DNA of 64,000 nt from Carallia brachiata (lineage: Eukaryota > Streptophyta > Magnoliopsida > Malpighiales > Rhizophoraceae), in the NCBI GenBank assembly GCA_021464245.1, contig JADCRB010000067.1, positions 1,457,908 to 1,521,907 on the forward strand. The letters are read 5' to 3'. The first letter of the stretch is position 1; every line of letters begins with the position of its first letter. Below the pieces are notes generated by a model. The model was not told where the DNA came from. It did not search any database and saw only the letters and a program-made list of their open reading frames with translations. Positions 23,993 to 36,500 of this stretch are shown here, in pieces. A program made the position numbers and the translations under genes.

Positions 23993-25099
23993 AGCTGCCG
24001 CGTTTCTCCTGTAATGGGAGTCTCAGTTTGGGCTCTCCTTCTTCGGTTGTCCGAGGGAAGGAGCATCGATTTGGTCTGCGGTTGTTTTTATTTTTTATTT
24101 TATTAAGGATGTGTTGGTTTTTTTTGTAAAATATTTTATAAAAAAAAAATTTTATAAATTTTTTAATTTTTATTCACAAAAAATATTTTATATAAGTAAA
24201 ATTTAAGAAAATTTTTAAAATTATTTAAAAAAATATAAATTATATTATAAATAAATAATAAAAAAATTATTATTTTCATTATAAATATTTTTTTATAAAT
24301 ATTTTATAAATATAAATTATTTTATAATAAACAAACAAAACCTAAATCTCAGAATTTAAATTTTATGTTAAAATCGTATAAAAAAATTATATTTAATTTC
24401 GATTAGTTTTTATCATTTATTTTTTAAAGAGAAACTCTCTTTAACGCTGTTTTTTAAGAGGAACGATCTCCTTTTAGTGGACCCAAGGTCGTTGATTGTG
24501 TAGTTGTCTTTTACCGCAATAAGCCAAAAAAGTATTTTTTTTTTTATGAATTAAATGCATTTGATCTCTATGTTCTAGTAGTTTTATATTTTATTTTAAT
24601 ATAATTTTAATTTAAGTAATAAATTTTTTATATTTTTTAATTTTGATAATTAACTTCTCTTATAATAATTTATTAAATTAATTAATAAAAATTGATTACA
24701 ATTATTTTATTTTATGATTATAAGAATTTCATTATATTTCATGTAAAAATTAATTATGAATATTGTTTTAAATATTTCTATATTAATATGTATATTATAC
24801 TAAAAATAACAAAAATTGTGATGTAAATAATATGAGATGCAGTTAAAGCATGTATCGAAATTCAATTTAAGAAATAAATGACATTTTTTTTATAGAGAAA
24901 AAATTAATTATAAAATAATATAATTTTAATTAATTTCTGTTAATTGATTTAACAAATTACTGTTATAAAAGTTAATTGTCAAAATTAAAAAGTAAAAAAA
25001 ATTAATTATCTAAATTAAAAATAAGAAATAAATTACATAACTATTTATTATTTTTAGTTTTTATTCGTTTGGGACATGACAACAGAAAACATGTCCCAT
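23993..25099. other. AT-rich spacer between divergent amidase and IPK2 genes
   Basis: This is the shared upstream region of the minus-strand amidase and the plus-strand IPK2. Positions 24103-24345 might be a small MITE (AGGATGTGTTGG at the left, inverted AGGTTTTGTTTG at the right), but the target duplication is unclear. A perfect 8-bp inverted repeat GGGACATG/CATGTCCC lies at about 25073-25099. Nothing coding was found. Confidence 0.5.
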
Positions 25100-26115
25100 A
25101 TAAAAGTCCACCCTTTCACATTCCGCGCGAAGGCGAGAATCTAATGTCCAAATCCAACGGCATCCAGCTCAAATCATCGGCAGATAGCGTGGAGTTGCTC
25201 CCCTATTCTTTGAGCTGATCTTAATTCCATTTTTTTCTGAAGGGCTTCAGCAAGGGATTTTCCGATTGGTTAGAGGGTAACGTAACTTCTGATTTCCCGT
25301 TTTGGGAGATTTTAATCTTTATTTTCTTTTTCTTTCTCTTTTTTTTTATGGTCGATATTTGACTCTTTTATCCTATGTTTGGAAAATTTCTAGTGAAAAA
25401 ACAAATAAAAAAAGATTTTATTATTTATTTTTTTATTATTTTTTTATTAAATTCAAATAATTATATTTTATTTTTTTACAAGTTATTATTTATTTTCTTT
25501 TTTACAACTTTCTATTCATTATTTTTTATTAATTATAATAATAATATTATTATACTAATTTTTTATTTACTTTTTATTTAATTTCTTACTATCTAATTAC
25601 AGTGTTAAAGTTTTGTGGATTTTTTTAGGTATTGCAGCTGAAAAAGGTTAATGGTTACTTAATGGCAAAACATAAAATTTCGCCCACCATCTTTCAATTT
25701 TTTAAAAATTTTACCCACAATATTTTTTTATTTTCAATTTCACTCTTAACGTTTTTTTCGTCAATTTTTTTTGCTCTTTTCCTTTAGTTGACCGTTAAAC
25801 GTGATACATGACTGTCTAATTAGCGATATATTTAATATTTTTATATAATTAAAAGAAAGAGATTAAAAAAAAAGTCATAGGAAACAGATTATCGATTGTA
25901 AGGTGATGACATATTGCTGATATGAGCTATAAGTAGAATGATTTATCACTGACTAGACTGTCACGTATCACACTTAACAGTCAATTAACGGAAAAAGGCA
26001 AAAAAAATTGATGGAGAAAACGTTGAGAATAAAATTCAAAATAAAAAAATATTATGAGTAAATTTTAAAAAATTGAAATATGGTGGGCAAAATTTATAGA
26101 TTTGCCTTACTTAAT

Positions 26116-26153
<38 letters not shown>

Positions 26154-26545
26154 GAAGGAGTGGTGTGATGGCTCTTTTGTGGCACGAGTTCTCTACGTTA
26201 GACAATGGAAAGGAATTCGAACGTGGAAATTGGGGTTTGATTGTTTTAGCTAAATGGAAATGGGTTTAATGGTTAATATCCGTTTACCATTTCCAAAACA
26301 AGAACCGCAAGTAATTTTCTGTTTACCTGAGGAAAAAACAGTTGGGTGTTAAATTCTATGTGGTTGTTGGATGGAAACTGTCTCTTTCTCGATATGCAGC
26401 GTTGGAAAGATGTGTTCTTTGAAGCTTTTAGAGGGTTTGACAGTGTCATTCTCTTGTATTTTTGTTTCCGTTTTGCAGATAGGAAGGAAGGGTTTACTCG
26501 ACATGTAAAAAAAAAAAAAGATCAAGTGAAGAAATAGCCAGCATC
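25100..26545 (+). promoter_or_regulatory. IPK2 leader: 5' UTR exon and transposon-bearing intron
   Basis: The GC-richer stretch 25110-25276 reads like a 5' UTR exon ending at a donor AGAGG|GTAACG. A good acceptor TTTTGCAG lies at 26471-26478. This gives a 5' UTR intron of about 1.2 kb, followed by about 67 bases of leader before the ATG at 26546. A MULE-like foldback element (25664-26106) and a (GT)n tract at about 26117-26140 lie inside the intron. Arabidopsis IPK2 genes, as I recall, also have intronless coding regions. The exon-intron call is inferred from splice motifs. Confidence 0.45.
25664..26106. mobile_element. MULE-like foldback MITE with long terminal inverted repeats
   Basis: The 443-bp element has arms of about 160 bp. 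The left arm from 25664 (GGCAAAACATAAAATTTCGC) closely matches the reverse complement of the right arm ending at 26106, through the shared GCCCACCAT, TTCAATTTTTTAAAA, CAATTTTTTTTGC and GTGATACRTGACWGTCTA blocks. A perfect 9-bp target duplication TTACTTAAT lies at 25655-25663 and 26107-26115. A 9-bp duplication plus long inverted repeats is typical of Mutator-like elements. No transposase is encoded. Confidence 0.85.
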
Positions 26546-27459
26546 ATGCTTAAGGGCCCTGAACATCAGGTTGCAGCTCACCAAGCCCGCGATGGACAGC
26601 TTGGCCCTCTGATTGATGGTTCAGGATGCTTTTACAAGCCTCTTCAGGATGATGACCGTGGGTTCCAGAGAGTTGGCTTTCTATACATCCTTCTCCTCCA
26701 ATACCGGTGCACCAGATCACATCCGAAAACTTTTTCCCATCTTCTACGGGACCCAAATCTGAGAGGCATTGGACCATCTGGCCTACTCCCACACCTTGTC
26801 CTGCAGGATGTCGTCTCAAAGCGCAACTGTCCATCCCTCATGCGCATTAAGATTGGTTCCAGAACATGGTACCCGGAAGCATCTGAAGACTATATCCAAC
26901 GGTGCTTCAAGAAAGATAGAGAAACAGCAGTTGAAATTGGGATTTTAGGATATCTGGATTGCAAATATATGGAGCAGAAGAATCTGAATTATGGAAGCCT
27001 GAGAGGAAGCTTGTCCAGAAGCTTACTGCTGATGAGGTTAGACTGGTTCTTAAGAAATTTGTTTCTGCCAACTCAACATCCAACGTCACAAATTTGGACC
27101 CAGATTGTTCTTTTGCATCAAGTGTCTATGGTGGTTCTAATGGAATTTTGGCTCAATTATTGGAGCTAAAGGCATGGTTTGAGGACCTGACCATGTACCA
27201 CCTCAATTCTTGTTCAGTTCTCATTGTATGTGATAAGGAGATGGTGCTAAACAAAGGGAGCTCTTGCGCTGAGGTTAAGCTTATTGACTTTGCCCATGTA
27301 GTGGAAGGCAAAGGTTTGATTGATCATAACTTCCTGGGGGGATTCTGTTCTTTGATAAAGTTCACCTCCGAGATTCTATCCTGTCCGGATCGGTTCTCAA
27401 CAAATGGCTGCTTACAGGACTCGGAGAACGGTAGCATTTCTAATGGAGACTGTTATTGA
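26546..27459 (+). pseudogene. IPK2: Broken inositol polyphosphate multikinase (IPK2/IPMK)
   Basis: The locus starts at an ATG with MLKGPEHQVAAHQARDG, the IPK2 N-terminus, and ends with SVYGGSNGILAQLLELKAWF, LIDFAHVVEGKG and IDHNFLGG, the conserved C-terminal kinase motifs. Three frame disturbances divide it: near 26663 (one extra base after DDDRG), near 26760-26775 (return to the first frame), and near 26940-26947. The family-like frame inside the first shifted segment also meets a TGA near 26754. The catalytic PxxxDxKxG motif reads PSLMRIKIG, so its aspartate is an arginine (about codon 100). Functional IPK2 phosphorylates InsP3/InsP4 to InsP5 in nucleus and cytosol. The coding region is intronless as in the family. 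Its syntenic position and inferred leader intron argue against a processed retrocopy. Sequencing indels could explain the shifts less easily than the lost aspartate. Confidence 0.88.
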
Positions 27460-29078
27460 GAACTGAATAAAGAGTTCACAATGAGATCCAAGGCAAAGAT
27501 TTTTTTTTTTCCGGTTTGGTGGGTTCCTTTTCTGAGCATTAAACTTGTATGAAACCATCCTCTTAATGAATTTCCGCAACTTATCAAAGAAATTTCTCCC
27601 CGTCTGTATTTTGCCGGAGAGATAGTAATTGACTGTTAAACTCTGTTGATCATTACTAGTTTTGTACATTTTTAATGTTACAGATTATGGTTCAAAAGGG
27701 ATTGGCTGCGACATCCCATGGTCCTGTGGATTCTGAAGTCCAGTCCTTGTTATTGTTGTTACATTGACAATGGCAAGTGATTTTTGGGTAGGAAGTGCAA
27801 TATGAGATTGGGGCTACTTCTCTGTATCCTGTATGCACGTTACCATTTTGCTCACTCTGAGGCTACATATACATTTATAGAAATGGAGCTCTGACCAATT
27901 GACTTAAAATCTCACCAAGTCCCCTCACACACAAATATGCTGATGTCAAGAAATCATTCAACTTCAACTGAAAAGTTTAAGTTGTTGGATGAAATTTAAG
28001 GATAAATCACATATTAAATCTTAGTAAGAGCAATATCAACAGGGAACAAACTAAGAACATTCAACCGGCATCAGAACATTCGGAATCCAGTAGAAAATAC
28101 TGAGCCCGAAAAAGCTACCTTCCACTTCTTACAACGTCTAAAGAATTGCAGTCAAACACAGGCTTTATGAATGTCTTCCCGTGTAAAAAAACAGGCCACA
28201 TCACCCCCTATAAATACAGTCACATCAACTCACACTTTGTTTGGGAATCATTTTTTGGGTGGATTTCTCTCGGAAAGAAAGGAACGAGAGTGGAATGGAG
28301 GAGACGCAGTTGTTTGGGAGAAGGGAAGGAATATAGAATAAAATAGTGGAATGGAGTCTAGTTTTTTTTCAATTCTCAAAAATTGAGATATAAATTATTT
28401 ATCAGTTGTCTCTCATCTTATATTTTAATATTTTTTAATTAAATTATTTTTATATCTTTTAGTTCAATTCTTTTAATATTACTTCTTACAAGTATAATTG
28501 ATATTACAATATATATTATTTTATTTTTCTCACTTTCTATTTATTTTCAAGCAAAATATATATTTTTTTTTTCATATTACACGCTTTCAAACACAGGAAT
28601 TATGGAACACATTACTCTCCCTATATTCATTCCTATCATATTTCTCTGTCTTATTGCTTTTTTACCAGACTAAGGGTAAGGAAATACATATACATAGAGT
28701 CCGTCAAATCCTTCCTGCCACCCGCAATGTGGAAATTCCATCTGCGCTTTTCATGGAAGTATGCACGTCCGCATTAACAAGACAAGCGAATATTTGGGTT
28801 TCATACTAATCGTTGATTCGTGAATCGTGATACCCGAGGGGGTGTAGCAGCACGACTCAGTAGTCTCTAAAAACGAATTTGGAATTTTGGATATGTTCCG
28901 GCCCACGACCCTGTGGGTAGTCAGGCCCTCCGAGATTGTGCCAGTAGGACTCGTTGATGAATCCAATTTCTCTTAGTTCTAATATTTTAGCACAGATTGA
29001 TATACTTTCATCATTAACCAAAAAAAAAAAAAAAGATATACTTTCATCTTCAGCCAAAAAATGTAAGACAATAATTTA
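27460..29078. other. Spacer downstream of the IPK2 pseudogene
   Basis: I see no gene. The stretch contains GA-rich and AT-rich sequence with MITE-like wording (TTTGTTTGGGAATCATT near 28236), but no second end that I can pair. It ends with the TTA target site of the next transposon (29076-29078). Confidence 0.5.
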
Positions 29079-30205
29079 GAGTCCGGTTGGAATGAATTTT
29101 ATTTTATATTTTCTGTTTATTTTTGCAAAAAAAATAAAAAATATGTTTGGTATTAATTTTATTTTCTATTTTTTTGTTGAAAAGTTAGAAGTGTTTTTCA
29201 AATAAAAAGATAAATTGAGAAAATAATAAAAATTAACTTTCCGATTTTGTTTTTCACTTTTTTTTCTATAATTTTTCTCACAACCTGATCTCTCTCTATC
29301 CACCATCTTTACCATATCTCTCTTTACTCATCCTCTCTCTATCCCTCTATATTTGTTCTCTCTCTACTCTGTCTCTACTCATTCTCTCTCTACCATCTTT
29401 CTCCTTTTTCTATCTCTACCATTTTCTTTGCTAATTCTCCATCTACCCACTTTCTCTCTCTTTTTTCTCCCTCAACCATTCTCCCTACTCATTCTCTCAT
29501 TCTCCCTACTCGTGTTCTATCATTCTCTCTACTCGTTCTCTCTCTGCCCTCTCTCTCTCTCTTCTCTCTACCATTCTCTGTGTATCTAGATTCTCTCTCC
29601 TTTCTATCTATCCGCATTTTCTCTCCTTTTTCTCGCTCTACTATTACCTCTCTACCTTCTCTTTCTCTTTTTTCTCTCTCTACTCATTCTCTCTCTACCC
29701 TGACTCTCTTTTTTCTTATTTTATCAGTCTCTCTACTCATTCTCTCTATTCTCTCTCTCTCATTTTTCTCTCTATCATTCTCTTTACTCGTTCTTTCTGT
29801 GCCCTCTCTCTTTGTCATTTTCTCTACTCATTCTCTTTCTACCCGTTCTCTCTCTCTCATTTTTCTCTATCTACTATTCTATTTACTCATTCTTTCTCTA
29901 CCATTTCTCTTTCTGTCATTCTCTCTACTCATTTTCTTTCTTCTCTCTTTCTCTCTCCTTTTTCTCTCTACCGTTCTCTCTAATCATTCTCTCTCTACCC
30001 TCTTTCTCTCTCTCTCATTTTTCTCTCTATATTTATACTATTTTTATCATTTCTCTCACAACTTTTTTTCTATCTATTTTTTTATTTTTATAGAAAAAAG
30101 ATAAAATTTGATAATAATAAATATAAAAATTCAACAAACAGTAAAAATAAAAAATAAAAAATAAAATACAGAAATAGAAAATAATCAGCGTCTCCAAACG
30201 GACTC
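29079..30205. mobile_element. Tourist-like element carrying a pyrimidine satellite
   Basis: The left end GAGTCCGGTTGGA and the right end (GAGTCCGTTTGGA when reverse-complemented) differ at one position. TTA lies directly outside both ends (29076-29078 and 30206-30208), the PIF/Harbinger target duplication. The flanks inside the ends are AT-rich and partly complementary. The middle is occupied by about 780 bp of almost pure pyrimidine repeat. No transposase frame was found, so it is non-autonomous. Confidence 0.72.
29280..30060. repeat. Long CT-rich polypyrimidine minisatellite
   Basis: Irregular units of the type TCTCTCTAC(T)CATTC repeat for about 780 bases, with very few purines on the + strand apart from the A of CTAC and CATT. 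The open frames here on the + strand are translations of this repeat (Ser/Leu/Phe-rich) and not genes. Confidence 0.9.
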
Positions 30206-30563
30206 TTACATTTACATTTCCTGCTTATGGCATGCATATGCGAGCATGCCATTTGGGCAACATCACGCCTACGCATTTTCTTATGTAACCCCAACTTTTG
30301 GGGTGGGTTGCCCATCAAACAACCAACGCACTATCTACTAAAGCCTATGTTGACTTATTTTTTTTCCTATTGTCCATTAAAGCATACTCTTGCAAAGGAT
30401 AAGATACAATATTCACAAGCATCATAGAATAGTACGAATAATAAGAGAGAAAGAGAGGGGGGGGGGGTCGCAAAATGCTGTGTACGTGAAGGAGACTGGT
30501 GGAGCTCTAAAGAACTTGTCTGCCTGGTGGGCTCCCATTTTCTCTCTATCTGCTAATTGAAGT
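30206..30563. other. RBOH 3' flank
   Basis: This lies just past the minus-strand RBOH stop codon and probably contains its 3' UTR and polyadenylation region. A G-run (GGGGGGGGG) occurs at about 30459-30467. No gene was seen. Confidence 0.5.
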
Positions 30564-33500
30564 TCAAAAGTTTTCTTTATGGAAATCAAACTTGGTGTTG
30601 GTCTTGTGAGAGAAGTCCAAAGCTAGCTGGCGAAGATCCGTCGCTAGAGCTGGTAGCCCACAATAAAAGACCCCTGCATTTAGGAAGAGAAGAAATCATC
30701 TTTTTTTTCCAGCTTTTTTAGAAAAAAAAGAAAAAAAAAAGTGGATTAATGATGCATGGCACGAACTGGACTCTGCCTAAAGGATCTTTAATTTCATTGG
30801 TAAAATAAAGGGGTAGTTTTCTACTGTTGCTTTCATTTATTTAGATCTCATATTTGGCGATGAGATCCAGACAAAGTAAATAGAATCTTCAAAATTGGTC
30901 AAAAAAAAAAAAAATCTTCAAAAGGAGCGTGCCAGCAGGACCAAAGGAAGTAAAGCCATCAATAATTCAGGATGCATTGGTGTCATGGAGATATTACTAA
31001 ATGAGATGATGTGATGAACACATTTATTGAGTATCATCACAATTTTCAAAGGCGCCGCCCCTCGGCATCATCTACTTACCGCTTACTTGGTAAAAAAAAG
31101 AGAGAAAAATGGAAGAGAAACGAACGTGAGAGGAATGAATATTGAGAAAAAAATATATATTTTATTATTTTTATATTTAAGAGCGTATAATATAAAAAAG
31201 AAATGATCAAAATATTATGTTTGAAAATTAATAGAAAGTTAAGAGAAAAGAAAATAATATATATCTAATAATAATTTTATCCTTCAAAAATAATAATTAA
31301 AAAATAAAATTAAAGACAAAATTGTCATTATATAAAAAATAACTAAAAAAAAAAATAAAAATAAAAAAAGGAGGCGAGCTACACAGCAGCCCGCTTCTCA
31401 CGGTTTTTAAGTGGTTCTTCCAAATTGGGAGAAATCATTTTTGGTGGAGCCCAGGGAAAAAAAAAAAACTGAGTCCTACCATTTTTGTTTTATTTATTCT
31501 CTCCTTTCTCAAACATGACTTCTATCCTCTTTTCACTCTCCATTCCGTCCATCCACATAAATTCCCTCCTATTCTATTCTATGGTTCCCAAATAAGTTAA
31601 TCTTTTAGTCATTTCTTTTGTAAGAAAGACCTCAGAGAAAGAAAGTGTCCCTCTCTCTCTTTCCAAGCGTCAAATTATAGTTTTATGTATTTTTGAGTCA
31701 AAATTGCATAGATGATGAACCAGATCGATTTTTTCACTTTTCCTGTTTCTGGTTCAACTGAATTTGACACTTTTTTTTTTAACCCATTTTGACTTTTTTT
31801 TATTATTTATGACTAGACCCGACTGATAATTCTGCTTGCCTATTTCTTGTAATTATAGTATTTTATTATATAAATACAAAAATTAGATACAAGATAATAA
31901 TATGAGATTACTGATTAAATAGTAGACTCATAATATTATTTTATATCTATATAATTTTTCCTATGTTATATAAAAATAAACGGGATGTTACCAAATGAGC
32001 TATTGGAAGTCTCAAATTTTAATTTCAGTTGAAATTAATTGATAATAAAAAAAGAAATAAAATGAGATAATATGGGATGGAGAAGTACTGACCAATTCTA
32101 GCATTGGAGTGATTCAGGGCAATGCGCTTGTACACGCTGCGCCAATTAGGCTTGGCAAAGTGGGACTTGACACGTGTACCAGATACAACATCCACGCCGT
32201 TCTTGGCATGATTAAGGGACTGGATCATAGCAATGAGAGCAGACCTCGCATCACCTTCTTCATAAACACTAGTGCAATAATTGTGAAGCTCTATGACATG
32301 GTTATTATCAATTTCAGCCACCTCATCCATCACCCCTTTGAACCAGTCAAAGGACCCTTGCTCCTTTGTCACCCAATAGAAGTATGCCCTTCTTGTCTTG
32401 AATTGCTCCCTTCTTTTTTGTGCATTGGCCGGGCTCGGAGATTTTGGACCTAATTGGTTATTGGTGGGTGTCCCAGACGTGCCATTTTCTATTGAATTCT
32501 CCTCTTCCTCCATGGCCCTGATATTGTTCAGGATGTCCTTGACAATGCTGATCATTGGGGTAGCTCCAATTCCAAGACCCACAAGCAAAACCACGTCATA
32601 TTTCCAGTAGTCCTGTGCTGGTGCTCCATATGGTCCATCAATCAGAACCCTTGGGAAACTGCTCATGATCATTGGAATTTTTGTTGTCAGATCAAATCTT
32701 TAATCACTATCTCTTCCATTAGGCACCACTTTTGCAAGAAAGAGTAAGACAGTGGCCAGAAAAGGCGAAAAAGAAAAAATATATATATATATATATAATC
32801 GGATCGAATTTTGTCAGAGCAGTATCTCTTATAAAACAAGCAAGAAATTTTTCACAACAATAATAATAAAATAAAAAATAAAAAATATTAATATAATTGT
32901 AAAAAATTAAAATTTTATTACAATTTATAAAGTATTTGAAGTATTTGGACAACAAATCAGGTAATTCATACTATGCCCAAACGAAAAATATCTGTGCCAA
33001 CTGCCAAGGAGTGGCCCAGACATAAATGGCAGAAAGTTCACCCCTGGTCCACCCACATGATCAGATAGGGCTGTTTCTAATCGTCTCGTGTTTATATGCG
33101 CACAAACAATGACTTGACAAAGGCGACTCTATTCTTGCGGGGCATTCATAAAAAAACTCAATAAATGATATGTACAGTGATTCTAAACGACAAAAATGAA
33201 GCTGATAAAGTGAAAATTAAGGACTGTATCCCAACAAGAAGTGATAAGAACAAAGAATGGGATTTTCTTTATTAGCAGCAAAAGGGCAAGCACATGAAAT
33301 AATTGCAACTTGCAAGTGAATAGGCTGTCCTCGGTTAATAGACTCAATAACGTACGGGGTGCTTTTCTTGTTTTCTAGATTAGTTCCCGTTTTTCGGCAG
33401 GTCAAAAAAAAAGGAAAAAATTTTATACAAAGAGGGAATAATCTTAGAAAGTATACACATTACTAAAGGACAAAACAACACTATTCGGATTAAAAGAAAG

Positions 33501-36500
33501 ATGGAAAGATGGAAGATGGAAGATGATGATCCCAATTACCATATCAGATTGTATCTCTAGTACATATAAATTGTCTGTGTCTACCTCAATTTCTAGTATT
33601 TTATGAATTTCTAGTAGTTTATGATATGCCCACTTCTAGTATATCACTGGATGCCCAATTCTATTATTATATACTGTAACTGGAGTGCCGTACTGGGAGG
33701 AGGTGCAAATTAGGGAAATGCTTAACTAAATGCCTTGGAAGCAAAGTCGTCAGCAACTAGACTCTTAAATGCAAAGTAGCAACAGGGACGTAGGGTGCTG
33801 ATGCAATCACTTAGCTTTTATAGGGTAGGTTAATCAGCACCAAGATTGTCACACCCAACCAGTCCAAATTCTCACTTAAATGGGCAGCTGACCTTGTGTA
33901 ATGCTTGCCACCCCAACAACCAACTAGTTCCTTTATGACCCACTTCCCCCCACTTCCCCCCACAACATGGCTTCATTATCAATAGGTTGAATGATTATCT
34001 TATCAGATCTTTTTTTTTTTTTTGTTTTGTCAGTTGGTTTTTGGCTTACTTTGGGTTATTTCCTTGGAAGCAATCAGCTCTGAGGAGTCCACTTTTCCCT
34101 GACGTAGGTGGTTGACATACCTGAAAATAAGACCAAATGCAAGCGAAAATTCATTAGCCAACAAAACCGGCGATGAACGTGTTCTGTGTTTGTTTCTGCA
34201 CAAATCCCATATCGTGTTCAGAAAAATAAACCTGTGAGAACACAGTTCTAAGCTGTTGTGTCCAATCTCCGAGTGTCCTGATATGAACACTTAGGTAGTC
34301 ATCTCCAGGCGCTGAAGTGATAGAAAATGGGTGCCTGATATTGACAATTGAATTTTTACCATAATTAATGAGAGAGAGACTATTATTAAAGCAGTCTTAT
34401 TTTCAAGTCTTCTTAAATGGAGACTTACCATTCAAATGGAGACACAGCAGCACAATTGACAAACATGTATTGCCCACTCTTGTATTTGAATCCTTGAGGC
34501 TTGGACGTGTGGATTGCCAAAACATTTCCGGGATAAACAGCCACCTTCATGTTTATACAAATGGAAATAAGCAGAATTAGTTGATTATTTAGCCGAAGGA
34601 ATAATTTTCCTGCATTAACAAAGTCATTACCTTTTTGATAGAAACAGCCTTGATGCTGGATCTTAGTGCCCTTGTCAACCTTTCACTGGCGTAAACAATA
34701 ATGGGAATTGCCAAGTACATCCAGGTCTGCCAAAATAGATGGAAAAGTGCTATTTAAGCGAGAATTGGTTTGAAATGCATCAATTTGACCCAAAATTGTG
34801 AAAGTAAAAGGTAAGCAGAAAGGCTGCTTACAGTCTTCTTGTACCACTCATGTGTAAGGTAAAGGTAATGACCATGAACAATGAGCAGAGTGTAGACAAT
34901 GATGAACAGATGGTGAGAGTACCAAAAGGCATTGAAACCAGTTAGTTTCTTGAGAAAAGGGGGCAGATTTTTGAGTTGACTGCGCCTGAACCAAGGGGTG
35001 GCCAGTGTGAAAGCTATTGCCATTAGCACTACCATTATAATCCCAGTTACTCCCTCCACTGACTTAACAAAATACCAATAGCTTGAAGGTTGACTCCCAA
35101 AGAATTGCTCCATAAGCTTCCACTTCTCTTCACTTGCGTGAATGAGCCGAGGGAAGTCGCAGGCTAAATGGGAAATCGCATGTATGCCAACCCCCAAAGC
35201 AATACCAATTGCAATCACCTAAAATGACCACATATTTAGCAATTAGATTTCATGTCTGACAGAATCCTGCTGCAGAATTCTCCAGGGAAATTCCAGATTA
35301 ATACATTAATAAGTAGGACAGTACCTTGTGGAAATTGAGGTTGTCATCAAAAGGAACTGCAACGCCCAATTTGGTCCTATTCCTGAGCCAGGTGATGGTG
35401 TTCCGGCAAACAGGTAGAAGAATTAGAGCCATATTGAATTTCAGTGTCTCAGCTGCGCCCTTGGCCATGCATACACAATGACCCATTACCACATATGCAG
35501 CTCTGCGCCGATATTGCACATACTTGTAGGCAAATAGGCCGGCCATGACCCCAATCCACAGCGCTATTACCCAAACTCTCTGCCAATTATCCAATAAAAA
35601 GTATTTGGTACCTCTGTACCATCTCCTCAATGGGTTGTCATCTAATGTAGGCTTAAGCTTCTGGCTTAGCATCTGGCTCAGGTTTTTGCTCTCCCCTCCT
35701 CTTGCAAACTGCTGTGGTCCTTGCAATAGAAGCATTTGCAGGTTCTCTATCTGTTCATATGAACCAATATTGCAACATTCTTAATGAACTGGTTAATATC
35801 TGTACAAATTTTTTTTAGCTTCTCTGTCTGTTGTAAGAATCGAAATTTTTTAGCTTATTTTACCATGATGTATCCATGATCTTCAGGATCTAACTCTTCC
35901 ATGATCAGCCGTGCATATTCCTCGGCTTGCTTCTGAATATTTGAGAGCTTGTTCGCTGAAGCACTGAGAGTGATAATCTGTAGACACAAATTGTCAAGTT
36001 ATTTGGGAAAGTTTTTCATTTAACTTCAAAATGGGGCTCCAATAGACGCGTCACTGTCAATCATTAAGAGACTATACCTCTTTAACTTCCTCTTCTGTAA
36101 TTCTGCCATCTGCATCTTTATCAACCCTGCAGATGTTTTGATTGAAACAAGAAATCACTTGCTATCACTTGCTATACGCTGGAAATCACAATTATTTTTT
36201 TTTTCTTTATCAAGAGTAGAAGTTACATGTCAAAGAAAGTTTGAAGCCTGGAGTCAAAGCTCTGATTGGAAATTTGTTCCCAGAACTCTTTCAGCTCTTC
36301 CTTGCTAATAGAATCCCCATCTATATGCCGCTTTCTAGCAAGTGCATCAAACAATTCCCCTGCAAACTCCTTCGACTCCTTCATTCCTGCCAAACAACAC
36401 CGCAACATTCAGTTCCAAACACAAGCAATTTCAACTTCTATACAAGAAATGCTAAATTGGTTTTTGAATTGTGGTTCTCAGTACCTATGCATTCACAGAA

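Noticed and set aside
29353..30104. Ser/Leu/Phe-rich open frames of 78, 174 and 93 codons
   Set aside because: Translations of the CT-rich satellite; any frame through it stays open by composition.
31083..31580. Possible MITE with CTTACTTGGTA and TTCCCAAATAAG ends
   Set aside because: The ends do not align in register and no consistent target duplication could be found.
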